Shown here one piece after another: positions 25,077 through 33,978 of a DNA stretch of 64,000 nt. The notes under the pieces were generated by a model. The model was not told where the DNA came from. It saw nothing but the letters and a program-made list of their open reading frames with translations, and did no database searches. The DNA comes from a virus: positions 1 through 64,000 of IMG/VR virus record IMGVR_UViG_3300042314_001189, one strand, 5' to 3'. The translations under genes were made by a program, and so were the position numbers. Each line of letters starts with the position of its first letter. The stretch's first letter is position 1.

Positions 25077-25397
25077 ATGGCAAATTACGTAGATAGATAT
25101 TCAAGCTTTAGAGTTAATTCTGGAATGAAACCACTTCCAGGAATTGTAATACCACAAGCTGACAGCGATTTAACTTATGTTTACAAACAAGGTGTCACTA
25201 GACTTGACAAATTAAGCAACATGTATTATAATAATGCATGGAGTGGATGGATGATTATGGCTGCAAATCCACAATTTGGTGGGTTAGAGTTTAACATACC
25301 AGACATGACATTAATTATAATACCGTACCCTTTTGATAGTGCGGTTAATAGATACACAACAGAAGTGAGAAACAACAAATTATTATATGGCGAGTAA
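25077..25397 (+). CDS. gp53: Baseplate wedge protein, T4 gp53-like
   Basis: 106 residues with the LysM-like layout of gp53-type proteins: 'YKQGVTRLDKLSNMYYNNAW', 'SGWMIMAANPQFGGLEFNIP' and 'MTLIIIPYP'. Here gp53 links wedges to the hub. The sequence begins YVDRYSSFRVNSG, a form common for these small wedge proteins. It lies 7 nt after the junction protein and overlaps the hub gene start by 11 nt, so all three are translationally coupled. Confidence 0.75.
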   Translation: MANYVDRYSSFRVNSGMKPLPGIVIPQADSDLTYVYKQGVTRLDKLSNMYYNNAWSGWMIMAANPQFGGLEFNIPDMTLIIIPYPFDSAVNRYTTEVRNNKLLYGE

Positions 25398-28300
25398 TGA
25401 CGGAAAAATAGGATGTACAACTGGTAGGGCAAAAATAATCGACCCAAACGATTTTAATGGTTTTAACTCAGACTCAAATGTCCCAGTACAACTTGAAGAT
25501 TTGAATATTTCGGTTATTTTAACAACATATAAAAAACCTAGAACAAATCTAACAACAACATCTGATGGTAGTACCTTTGAAAGCTCTAGAGAGTTTCGAG
25601 TTAACTTCATAGAGGGAACAAATTTGGGTGGTAAAAAGGTTTTAACAACAAAATATACTGATTTAACAACTAGCTTTGAAAAAGGGGCTGTTAACGAAGA
25701 AACTTTAGGTATAACAAATATCGACATAGAGTTTAACTCTTCTATGGCACCTATGGTTGCCATAAGTTTTATAGATGTTAGAGGTAGTTCAATTTTTCAG
25801 AACGAAGAAAATATTTTAAATGGTTACAACAAATACAGCGTATTCTTCCAGCTGCCTTATCCTTTATTTGAATTAGAAATAAAAGGTTATTATGGTAAAC
25901 CAGTAAAATACTGTCTACACATGTTGAAGTTCAATTCAAAATTCAACTCACAAACTGGTAATTTTGAGATTACGTGTAATTTTATTGGTTATAGTTACGC
26001 TCTGTTATCAGATACGTTATTGGGTTATTTAAAAGCAATACCATATACAAAAATAGGTGAAGAAAGATATACTGCTTATAATTCAACTAGAAACACACCA
26101 ATTCTGAACTTAAACGAATTGATGAAAAAAATTGACGACATTAATAAGAATTTACCAAAAATTGCTGACTCAGCTCCAGAATCTGTTGAATTTAATTCAA
26201 CTACAACTGCTTTAGATAGGTTAACGTATATAAAAGATACCATGGACACATTTGCCGAATCCATGCCAGAATTAAATACAGATAAAGAAAACCACGACTA
26301 TATTGTTTTTAAAACAATAGATTTAAAAACAAAAGAAAATGAAATAAAAATATACAAAGATGATGTAACAAAATACATTGAATCTGATGAAGATAGTTTT
26401 AATAAATTAAGTGAAACTGATAAACTAGATGTTAAAACTTTTACATCATTAGAATCAAACAATGTTGCTTTAGGTGCTAAAGTATATAAGAGAGTTACAA
26501 AAAAAATGTTTACATCAAATACAGATGCAACGTTGACAACCGCTTTAGGTACACAAAATAATTTAGAAGAAAAAAAACAAAAAATATCTGAGTATCTAAA
26601 AAAAAATTATAGCACAGTTGGTGAAGATGAAAAATTAGATATAATTGATTTTAGTTTACAATATGAAGAACTAAACAAGAAAAAAAACACGACTGAAAAA
26701 GCTAATGAAAGTGCAAAGAAGGCTTTAGCTAAAAAATTTGAAGAGTCCGTTAGAGACACACTAGGTTTTGACCCAACTGTTAGAGAAATAGTTGAAATTT
26801 TTACAGCAGCAATAGAAGTTTTTATTGAAACGATATATGTAGTGTCAACAACAGCTGAAGGTAATTCAGAAAGAACAGAAGAATTGGCTAAAAAATTTAC
26901 AGCTACTGGTTCACAAGGTTTAGAAACCGACATTTATAATGCAAACATAGAATTAAAAAAATTCTTTCCATGGCCAGATTATAGAGAAAAAGATGATGAG
27001 AAAAACACCTATGTTGAAAAATATTTAGGTGCGTCTGGTGTATTGGAATCACCAGAAAAAGTCGATGAACTTGTTTTTATCGAAGATTTATTAAATGCAT
27101 TTAGAAAAGCTAAAAAAATAGAAGATGCGATAGTTGAAAATCAAGACACTGAAACAACAGCTTGGCTAGCATCAAACCCATTGGACAGTATTGTTTTTAG
27201 TGATAAAGAACCATATTCTAGATATGGTGAAGGTGGTGAATTCAAAACTAGAGAAGATTTTGTTAGACTTCTACTTATTAGAGGTATGACATTTTTAGGG
27301 TACTCAAACGACCCAGCCGTTCTCCAACCAGAAGAAATAAAAGCAATGGGTGAGGTTGAAGCAGCAGCGATATTAAGAGGTGTTAAAACGGTTGATACGT
27401 CTAGTGGTACGTTAAAACAATCATTAACAAAAATAACTTTAGATTTTATAAAAGATGTTGAAGGTACTATAAATGGTAATTCTAGAAAAGTAATAGAAAA
27501 AGCTGGGTCTGATTATAAATATACTTACATTTATAACGGAAATGAGTTTAAATTAATACCAGTAAACAAAGGGTTCAATAATGAAAATTGGGGTGACCCA
27601 AACAAAGAATATTTGCAAGTGTTAACTGATTTGATTACAAAAAGAGATGTTGATGAATATTTGTTTTTGACAAATTATAGTGATGATTATACACCAGTTA
27701 CAGCGGCTTCTAAACCAGTAGAAGAATCAAAACAAAGAAAAAATGATGATGGTGGAACATACGTTAAATTTTTTAAAGGAACTGAATTTCCAGCTGCTAA
27801 TGCAACAGTTACACTACCAGAAGGTGTTACTTCAGATAACGTTATGATATTAGAAAATTTAAAAAAAGATGCCGTAACGTTTGATGCTGGTTTTAATTCA
27901 TTTGCTGGTGGTTATGGTGCTCAAGATTTTAGTGTTATGGATTGGGGTAATGAAGATTTAACAGATTTAGCACTTATGTATGTTTTTTATAACGACTACC
28001 AAGTTGATAATAAATTAACTAATATGGGGAGTGGTTTAGCGTATACTAGGAAAAAAAGTGGTGAATTAAAAGGTAAAGACTTAACAACTAGTAAGTTTGA
28101 TTTAAAAACTAGTGGTAATATAACAGTACCAAAAATAGGTGACACTCTAAGGTCATTATACTTAAAAAAAGTAGATAATGAAGACGTTAGATTACATGCA
28201 GACTGGGGTAAAAATAGAATTTTATTTAATAATATCAAAGATGACTCTGTTAGCTACCCTTATGTGGTATTAAAATATGACGAAAATAAACAATTTTCTC

Positions 28301-31300
28301 TTTTTGGTAGTGAACTGTATTATAACCAATCATTTAGAGGTAGGTTTAAAAATTATAACAGAGCTTTATTGTTTTTACATTCATTACCTTTTAATAAAAT
28401 TAAAGAAGATACAGTATTTACCGACAACCCTTTCGGACCAAACGAGATAACACATTTATTTGATTCGAAAGCTGGGTTTGTACACGCACCTAGGTTGTGG
28501 TGTGCATATATTGGTGGTATATTATGGAGACAGTCTGGAGATAAGCCAAAGTATGATGATAGTGGAACAAAAATAATAGGTGGCGGTAGCGGTTCTGATG
28601 ACCCAATAGCATGGAATGTTAATTATGCTGATAACAACAAAGTTAATGTTACCGATACACCAGCTGGTTCTTATTCTTATTTATTTGAAGTACCTAATAA
28701 AAACACACAATATTTACCATCGAATATAGAATTCATCGGTGATTTTGACAACCTTAATGATTATGTGAAAATTAATAAACAATTCGATATATGGCCAAAC
28801 TTACCTAGACAAATAAAAAATGCTTTTAAAAAAACATTTTTTGATTTTGTTAACGGTGAAGATGGAATGACTAGTTTTGATGAAATAAGAAATGAATTAG
28901 AAATATATAACGGAACTGGTGACCAATTCCATAACTATTTAGGTATCATACGCTCTAAAATAAAAGATAAAGACACCAACAACCCATATATTAGTGCCTC
29001 TGACCTTTTAAATTCACAATATCTAAATATAGATGTTATTAAAAATAATTACGAAAGAATGGTTCCGTTATCTGATAAAGATAAAAAATTCTTTATGTTT
29101 TTGGAAATAAAAGATGGTTCAGAAGCTGCAAGTAAATTAAAAACAGCGTTGACTGAAGAATATGTAATTGCGAATAATAGCTATGCTGCATGGGTTGGCT
29201 CTGATGCTGGTCAAGGTCAAATTACAAGAAAACCTATAAAAGTTAGTAGCACAAATTTTGATTTATATTTTAAAAGTCTTGTTGATGCGTTGAAAAAAGA
29301 AGGTGACGATTTTTCACCAACAAAAGAAAAAGAAAATTTAGATATTTCAATATTTGGAACAGCAAACAAAGATTTAATTAGGTTAAATTTATATAGAACG
29401 TGTAAAAACATATATGACAAATGGTTAGGCGGTGCCAATGATGTAAACAAAGTAATGTATCAATGTGGTGGTAGAAGTTCAGTAGACGCTAAACTAGCTT
29501 CAAAATACGAAAATAAAGCTACTAAATTTATTGATAGCTTTAGATTTGTAAGTAGGTCGTTTAGAGATATTGGTGATAAGCTATACATAAACCCTTTACC
29601 AATTAATGATTGGTTAATTGGTAACCCTAATACTAGTTCCTACGATGCAATAAGCTCGTTGTTAGCGGCTAACAATTTTGAGTTTCAAGCTTTGCCTAAT
29701 TTTATAAACTTTAACAATGACGAAACATTAAAAGCAATCTTTAAACCATACAGTTATTACGATAAGCCGATTGAAGAAGGTATATGTGGACCATCATTTG
29801 TCTGTGTATATGTTGGTCAAACATCTAAACATTTAGATTTTAGAGGTGGTGAATACCCTAACGATGGTTTTGATTTGAGGTGTATAAATGGTAGCCCTAG
29901 CACTGAAATACCACCAGATTTTAATGAAGCGTCAAACGATTACGAAGATGCGGTTGGTGCTTTTACAGTAAGGTATAGCCAACAAAACCAAAACATTTTT
30001 AAAGACATAAATTTGGACCAAAGTGAATTTAGTGAAACTGATGAATCATTGCAGATTCAAGACGATATATCACAAAAAGGTGCTGAAAACAATAGAAGTT
30101 TTGTTGGTCAAAACATATACAACGTATATGCTGTTAGAAGTTATTCAGCTGAAATAGAAATGATGGGTAATGCCATGATACAACCAATGATGTATTTTCA
30201 ATTAGATAACATACCTATGTTTCATGGTGCTTATATGGTTACCAGAGTTAAACACTCTATTAAACCAAATAGCATGTCAACAAATTTTAAAGGTGTTAGG
30301 ATTAGATATCCAGAAACACCTTTGATTACAGCTTACGATATTTATATGGATTTAATTTCAACATTAGATACTAGTGGTGCTGGAACTGGAACATTCGGTA
30401 GTGGCGGTAGCGGTGGCGGTGTGAAAGGTACATTTGCACCAATTGTTGTTACATTAATCGAAAATGGTGCCATTAATGGTAAAGTAGAAGCTGGTAATAA
30501 CAAATTGAAACCATTACCTAAAATTGAAGGTGTTGATAACGCAAAATTAAACAATAAAGCGGAAAATCTATTAATACAAGAAGCCGTTGACCCATTTGTC
30601 AAGATGGTTAAAGATTGGATTGGTTGGATGAAACAAAACGGGTTTAAAGGTAATAATGGTTATTATGTTGATATTACTAGTATATTTAGAGATTATGAAA
30701 AACAAGTTCAAATCAAAAAAGAATATGGTTCGGCAGCTGCTGCACCTGGTTCATCTAACCATGGTTGGGCAATTGCGTTAGATTTTCAATTTTATAATAA
30801 AAAAGGTACTAAAATACCTAACACAAAAAACCAATCCCAATATTTTAAATTTGATTCAAACCCAGCAATAAAATGGATTTATGATAATTCATGGAAATAC
30901 GGATGGGTTATGCCGTCTAGTTTGAGAGACGGTAGTGGGTTAGAAGAACACTGGCATATTGAGTATCATGGAACAGCTGCAAAATGTATCATAGAAAAGA
31001 ACCCTACTATCTATGGTTATACTGTTAATATTGATAAAAACGCTAAAATAGATGCATCTGTTAAAAACCCAAAAACAAAAGATGGTAAAGAAGCTGTTTA
31101 CAATAGTTGTGATTATAAATTCATTGAAAAAGCTGGGGATGGAACCGAGGGTGGTGGCGGTGGTAAAGCGGCTTTTGGTTGTAAATCACCTAACTATAGC
31201 TTCCCGTTCCAAGACCCATTACCACCATCAAATAGTTTAACTATTAAAGAAGCTGTAACGATATTGAAAAAATTACCTAGTGGTACTGGAAAAGCTGTTT

Positions 31301-31683
31301 TTGCTATTTTGTGGGCAGAAGCGTCAAAAAATCCAGATAGAACAGCTTTCAAATCAGCTGGTGGGTATAACTATGCTGGTGTACAAACAGATGGTGGTAA
31401 ATGGGGTGCTCCAGGAATTATCGGACAATATTGTAGAGTTGATAGTGGTGGTAATAAAAGAGCGTTTGCTATTTTTGAAAATAATGAAACATTCTTAAAA
31501 TTTATGGCTGATAGGGTTGAAAAGAAAGGGTTTAACGGTAATAATGGTGATGATTGGACAACAACATACATCAATAGTTGGTGGTCACCAGCAGCAAAAG
31601 CAAGCTACACAAAAGGAACCGAAAAATATAATTCTAAACTATCAATTTATAATACGGCAATGAAAAAATGGAATGCTAATTGA
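25387..31683 (+). CDS. Baseplate central hub with D,D-peptidase (VanY-like) and lysozyme-like domains
   Basis: 2098 residues. Residues about 110-220 (MAPMVAISFIDVRGSSIFQ, YPLFELEIKGYYGKPVKYCL) and 1580-1630 (IEMMGNAMIQPMMYFQLDNI, GAYMVTRVKHSI) are gp27-type hub segments, so a large insertion splits the hub fold. After a Gly-rich linker (near 1665-1680) comes a VanY/M15-type zinc D-Ala-D-Ala peptidase: SSNHGWAIALDF (His and Asp ligands, about 1785-1796) and EEHWHIEYH (Glu and His, about 1852). A second Gly linker (GGGGG, near 1917) precedes a C-terminal lysozyme/glucosaminidase-like domain with Glu in LWAEASKNPD (about 1976). It replaces T4 gp5 plus gp27, cutting both peptide and glycan strands at penetration. 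Confidence 0.72.
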   Translation: MASNDGKIGCTTGRAKIIDPNDFNGFNSDSNVPVQLEDLNISVILTTYKKPRTNLTTTSDGSTFESSREFRVNFIEGTNLGGKKVLTTKYTDLTTSFEKGAVNEETLGITNIDIEFNSSMAPMVAISFIDVRGSSIFQNEENILNGYNKYSVFFQLPYPLFELEIKGYYGKPVKYCLHMLKFNSKFNSQTGNFEITCNFIGYSYALLSDTLLGYLKAIPYTKIGEERYTAYNSTRNTPILNLNELMKKIDDINKNLPKIADSAPESVEFNSTTTALDRLTYIKDTMDTFAESMPELNTDKENHDYIVFKTIDLKTKENEIKIYKDDVTKYIESDEDSFNKLSETDKLDVKTFTSLESNNVALGAKVYKRVTKKMFTSNTDATLTTALGTQNNLEEKKQKISEYLKKNYSTVGEDEKLDIIDFSLQYEELNKKKNTTEKANESAKKALAKKFEESVRDTLGFDPTVREIVEIFTAAIEVFIETIYVVSTTAEGNSERTEELAKKFTATGSQGLETDIYNANIELKKFFPWPDYREKDDEKNTYVEKYLGASGVLESPEKVDELVFIEDLLNAFRKAKKIEDAIVENQDTETTAWLASNPLDSIVFSDKEPYSRYGEGGEFKTREDFVRLLLIRGMTFLGYSNDPAVLQPEEIKAMGEVEAAAILRGVKTVDTSSGTLKQSLTKITLDFIKDVEGTINGNSRKVIEKAGSDYKYTYIYNGNEFKLIPVNKGFNNENWGDPNKEYLQVLTDLITKRDVDEYLFLTNYSDDYTPVTAASKPVEESKQRKNDDGGTYVKFFKGTEFPAANATVTLPEGVTSDNVMILENLKKDAVTFDAGFNSFAGGYGAQDFSVMDWGNEDLTDLALMYVFYNDYQVDNKLTNMGSGLAYTRKKSGELKGKDLTTSKFDLKTSGNITVPKIGDTLRSLYLKKVDNEDVRLHADWGKNRILFNNIKDDSVSYPYVVLKYDENKQFSLFGSELYYNQSFRGRFKNYNRALLFLHSLPFNKIKEDTVFTDNPFGPNEITHLFDSKAGFVHAPRLWCAYIGGILWRQSGDKPKYDDSGTKIIGGGSGSDDPIAWNVNYADNNKVNVTDTPAGSYSYLFEVPNKNTQYLPSNIEFIGDFDNLNDYVKINKQFDIWPNLPRQIKNAFKKTFFDFVNGEDGMTSFDEIRNELEIYNGTGDQFHNYLGIIRSKIKDKDTNNPYISASDLLNSQYLNIDVIKNNYERMVPLSDKDKKFFMFLEIKDGSEAASKLKTALTEEYVIANNSYAAWVGSDAGQGQITRKPIKVSSTNFDLYFKSLVDALKKEGDDFSPTKEKENLDISIFGTANKDLIRLNLYRTCKNIYDKWLGGANDVNKVMYQCGGRSSVDAKLASKYENKATKFIDSFRFVSRSFRDIGDKLYINPLPINDWLIGNPNTSSYDAISSLLAANNFEFQALPNFINFNNDETLKAIFKPYSYYDKPIEEGICGPSFVCVYVGQTSKHLDFRGGEYPNDGFDLRCINGSPSTEIPPDFNEASNDYEDAVGAFTVRYSQQNQNIFKDINLDQSEFSETDESLQIQDDISQKGAENNRSFVGQNIYNVYAVRSYSAEIEMMGNAMIQPMMYFQLDNIPMFHGAYMVTRVKHSIKPNSMSTNFKGVRIRYPETPLITAYDIYMDLISTLDTSGAGTGTFGSGGSGGGVKGTFAPIVVTLIENGAINGKVEAGNNKLKPLPKIEGVDNAKLNNKAENLLIQEAVDPFVKMVKDWIGWMKQNGFKGNNGYYVDITSIFRDYEKQVQIKKEYGSAAAAPGSSNHGWAIALDFQFYNKKGTKIPNTKNQSQYFKFDSNPAIKWIYDNSWKYGWVMPSSLRDGSGLEEHWHIEYHGTAAKCIIEKNPTIYGYTVNIDKNAKIDASVKNPKTKDGKEAVYNSCDYKFIEKAGDGTEGGGGGKAAFGCKSPNYSFPFQDPLPPSNSLTIKEAVTILKKLPSGTGKAVFAILWAEASKNPDRTAFKSAGGYNYAGVQTDGGKWGAPGIIGQYCRVDSGGNKRAFAIFENNETFLKFMADRVEKKGFNGNNGDDWTTTYINSWWSPAAKASYTKGTEKYNSKLSIYNTAMKKWNAN

Positions 31684-31710
31684 TATTTTTAAAATTTATT
31701 AGTATATTTG
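31680..31710 (+). promoter_or_regulatory. Host-type promoter for the gene at 31715
   Basis: TTG (31680-31682), 20 bp, TATATTTG (31703-31710). The upstream element overlaps the hub stop codon. The ATG is only 4 nt beyond the -7 element. Confidence 0.7.
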
Positions 31711-31714
31711 CAAC

Positions 31715-32353
31715 ATGATAGTTGCGAACATAGTTTCAAAGAATAAAATAAACGTTTCAGAAGATTTTAACGTAGTTCAATCCATGGATGAAATAATCCA
31801 TGGATTGCCTACATTAATTGTGGGTTTTGACTACATGGATAAACACTACCCAGATTTTAATATTTTGGATAGAAAGATTTCAGAAAACCTATATTGGACT
31901 TTTAAGAAAACAGAACGAAGAGATAAACATGACGAGGATTTAACTTGGTTTATGGTTAATTCTTACAACGACTTGATAAAAGATATTTCATATGTTTTTA
32001 TCGACCCATTACAATACAAGACTAAAGTGCTATGGAAAATTTTAAGAAAAATAAATGAAATTAAAAACATAGTCACTTACGTAAATGGCGATATGGCTTA
32101 CATATATGGCGAAAAATACATATTTGGGGTTGATTTAAGATTGCTAGAATATGTTGGGTTTAAAAAAGATAAGGTAAAACGCATGATTAAATCAAAAAGC
32201 TCAGTCTTTTTGGACCAAAACGAGATACTTATAGAATATAAAAAATACGTTGAAGACTTAGGGTTAAAAGTTAGATACTTACCATATTTATTTTCTATAA
32301 AAAATGAACAAAACAATATTACTAGCAACATTCATCTTCCCAGAGAGAGTTGA
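31715..32353 (+). CDS. Hypothetical protein (212 aa)
   Basis: I recognise no family. It is soluble, with alternating strands and helices (TLIVGFDYMDKHYP, DISYVFIDPLQYKT, VTYVNGDMAYIYGEKY, EYVGFKKDKVKRMI, DEDLTWFMVNSY), which would suit a nucleotide-binding alpha/beta fold, but no P-loop or catalytic motif is visible. Expressed from its own host-type promoter with essentially no leader, probably early. It overlaps the next gene by 50 nt in another frame. Confidence 0.7.
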   Translation: MIVANIVSKNKINVSEDFNVVQSMDEIIHGLPTLIVGFDYMDKHYPDFNILDRKISENLYWTFKKTERRDKHDEDLTWFMVNSYNDLIKDISYVFIDPLQYKTKVLWKILRKINEIKNIVTYVNGDMAYIYGEKYIFGVDLRLLEYVGFKKDKVKRMIKSKSSVFLDQNEILIEYKKYVEDLGLKVRYLPYLFSIKNEQNNITSNIHLPRES

Positions 32354-32705
32354 TTGGTTTCTAAGTTATTTAGAAGCCAAATTTGCTATTACCAAAAATA
32401 AAGTGTTTTGTTATAAGAATCTTGATGACGAATCTAAAGTCATTATGACATTTAAAATAAATGTCCAAAAAGACAAGCCATTAAATCTTAAAAATTTATT
32501 CCCAAGTGCTGTACCAGTACATAAAAAAGGTGATGCTATTTATACAATAAATGCGTTAAATAAATTAATCGAAAAAAACTACCCAGAGTCAGTTGGAAAC
32601 ATAGATTACAAAACTGTGAAAATCAATTGGGAAGAATATCAAAACAAGATGATTTTAATAAATGGTGAAGAACTTACCATTTTTAATATAACTAGGGTTT
32701 TTTAG
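32304..32705 (+). CDS. Hypothetical protein (133 aa)
   Basis: Unrecognised. The start ATG lies 50 nt inside the upstream gene, which is long for this genome but leaves an intact coding frame. An N-terminal hydrophobic stretch (TILLATFIFPERVDWFLSYL) could be an amphipathic helix rather than a signal peptide because charged residues follow immediately. The rest is lysine-rich alpha/beta. Presumably co-transcribed with the 31715 gene from the promoter at 31680. Confidence 0.65.
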   Translation: MNKTILLATFIFPERVDWFLSYLEAKFAITKNKVFCYKNLDDESKVIMTFKINVQKDKPLNLKNLFPSAVPVHKKGDAIYTINALNKLIEKNYPESVGNIDYKTVKINWEEYQNKMILINGEELTIFNITRVF

Positions 32706-32716
32706 TGTTTTACTGA

Positions 32717-32724
32717 TATTTATA
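32717..32724 (+). promoter_or_regulatory. Putative late promoter motif TATTTATA
   Basis: 32 nt before the ATG at 32757. It switches from host-type back to late-type control for the two genes that follow. Confidence 0.5.
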
Positions 32725-32756
32725 TAAAAACATAATACAAATTTAAAAATATAGTT

Positions 32757-32957
32757 ATGGAAAACAACACTTCAAATAAAAATGTTCCTAACCAAAAAGA
32801 TTTAGACAAAGCTTTAGAAGGATATTTGAACACAGAAAACCAAGACCCGAACTTAGATTGTAGTTCTGGTGTTTGTGTTATCAAAGGTGATAAAAGCCTT
32901 ATTGAAAGAATAAACAAAAAAATAATCACCGAAGACGGTAGACAATTATTATTCTAA
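32757..32957 (+). CDS. Small phage protein, possible prohead core component (66 aa)
   Basis: Sequence has an Asn/Gln-rich start (MENNTSNKNVPNQKDLDKAL), a CSSGVCVIKGD hinge with two cysteines, and a helical end LIERINKKIITEDGRQLLF. The ending contains I-T-E, again a possible prohead protease site. It sits 4 nt before the acidic core-like gene and behind a late motif. In T4, small core proteins (gp67, gp68) are encoded near the head genes, so a core role is conceivable, but the evidence is positional. Confidence 0.55.
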   Translation: MENNTSNKNVPNQKDLDKALEGYLNTENQDPNLDCSSGVCVIKGDKSLIERINKKIITEDGRQLLF

Positions 32958-32961
32958 TTAA

Positions 32962-33744
32962 ATGAAAAAAAATAAACTTAATCCAGAATTATTGAAAGAA
33001 GAACTTAAAAAGTTTAGGTTGCTTTCTGAATATGATTTTTATGGTAAAACAACTGAAGATTCAGAATATGAAAAACCATTAGTTTTAGGTGCTGAACTAG
33101 AAGAAGCTGACGAAGAAGAAGCTACTGATGCAATCGCTGCCGACTTAGGTTTAGATGCTGAACAACCAGCTAACGATGCTGAACAACCAGCTAACGATGC
33201 TGAACAACCAGCAACTGACGAAACTGGTGATGACGAACAAACTGGTGAAATACCTAACGAAGAACCAGCGACTGGTGAAGTTCCAGCGGAAGAACCAGTA
33301 GAGGAACCAGTAGAAGATACATCAGATGATGTTGAAATCGATGTTACATCGTTGGTGAAGGGTTCAGAAGATGCTAAAGCTGCTGCTGACAAAGCTACTG
33401 CAAACACAGAAGTTCTTTTACAGAAACTTTCAGACTTAGAATCACGTGTTGCTAGCATGGACAACATAACAAACAAAATCGAAGGTTTAGAACAAGAAAT
33501 AATCAAAAGAAACCCAACACCAGTTGAGAAACTAGAAATGCGTTCATTAAGTTCTTTCCCATACAGTCAAAAATTAACAGATTATTGGGCCGACAAAGAA
33601 GGTGCTTATGACGTTATGGGTAATAAAGACAAAAAAGAAGAATACGTTTTAACACAAGATGATGTTGATTATGGTTATAGTGAACCAGAAGTAAAAAGAA
33701 GTTTTGGTGTCAACCCAGACGATTACGAAGAAGAAGAAATTTAA
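32962..33744 (+). CDS. Acidic, coiled-coil protein; candidate scaffold/core or packaged protein
   Basis: 260 residues. The first 23, basic and leucine-rich (KKNKLNPELLKEELKKF) and ending in L-S-E, look like a capsid-targeting propeptide. Residues 45-125 are extremely acidic and Pro/Ala/Thr-rich, with a three-fold AEQPAND repeat. Residues about 135-180 form a coiled coil (VLLQKLSDLESRVASMDNIT, GLEQEIIKRN). The C-terminus is acidic (DDYEEEEI). Acidic low-complexity plus coiled coil is typical of head scaffold/core proteins that are degraded during maturation. It could also be an internal virion protein. It ends at a strong terminator. Confidence 0.5.
   Translation: MKKNKLNPELLKEELKKFRLLSEYDFYGKTTEDSEYEKPLVLGAELEEADEEEATDAIAADLGLDAEQPANDAEQPANDAEQPATDETGDDEQTGEIPNEEPATGEVPAEEPVEEPVEDTSDDVEIDVTSLVKGSEDAKAAADKATANTEVLLQKLSDLESRVASMDNITNKIEGLEQEIIKRNPTPVEKLEMRSLSSFPYSQKLTDYWADKEGAYDVMGNKDKKEEYVLTQDDVDYGYSEPEVKRSFGVNPDDYEEEEI
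33157..33218 (+). repeat. 21-nt tandem repeat, about three units
   Basis: The unit GCTGAACAACCAGCTAACGA(T) occurs exactly twice (33157-33177 and 33178-33198), then once diverged. It encodes AEQPAND three times within the acidic protein. Confidence 0.9.
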
Positions 33745-33753
33745 CAAATAACT

Positions 33754-33780
33754 AAAAGCCTCAGAAATGGGGCTTTTTTA
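33754..33780 (+). terminator. Intrinsic terminator before the replication block
   Basis: AAAAGCCTC (33754-33762), loop AGAAAT, GGGGCTTTT (33769-33777; one T-G wobble) continuing into T residues. Confidence 0.85.
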
Positions 33781-33808
33781 TTTTTATGAAAAATAAATTG
33801 GTTTTTTG

Positions 33809-33839
33809 TTGTATCATGAGAAATTTGTTAGTATATTTG
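33809..33839 (+). promoter_or_regulatory. Host-type promoter P1 of the SSB gene
   Basis: TTG (33809-33811), 20 bp, TATATTTG (33832-33839). Only a 9-codon ORF follows before P2. Confidence 0.65.
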
Positions 33840-33895
33840 TAGAAATTATGTGGCTAAAATTAATAAAAATACTTTAAAAAAGTTGTCTAAAATAC

Positions 33896-33925
33896 TTGAC
33901 TTTTCAGAGTTTTTTAGTATATTTG
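33896..33925 (+). promoter_or_regulatory. Host-type promoter P2 of the SSB gene
   Basis: TTG (33896-33898), 19 bp, TATATTTG (33918-33925). It shares TTAGTATATTTGTAG with P1, 86 bp upstream. Leader to ATG 33979 about 50 nt, A/T-rich. Confidence 0.7.
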
Positions 33926-33978
33926 TAGTATCAAAAGTTAGTAAATAAATAACATAAATATATAAAACAAAAAGTAAA

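Noticed and set aside
33039-33506. 155-codon minus-strand ORF rich in Ser/Ala
   Set aside because: It is the complement of the acidic Glu/Ala/Pro repeat region; low complexity reflects the coding-strand repeat.
33846-33875. Nine-codon ORF between the SSB promoters
   Set aside because: Too short, with no leader signal; P2 lies downstream of it.
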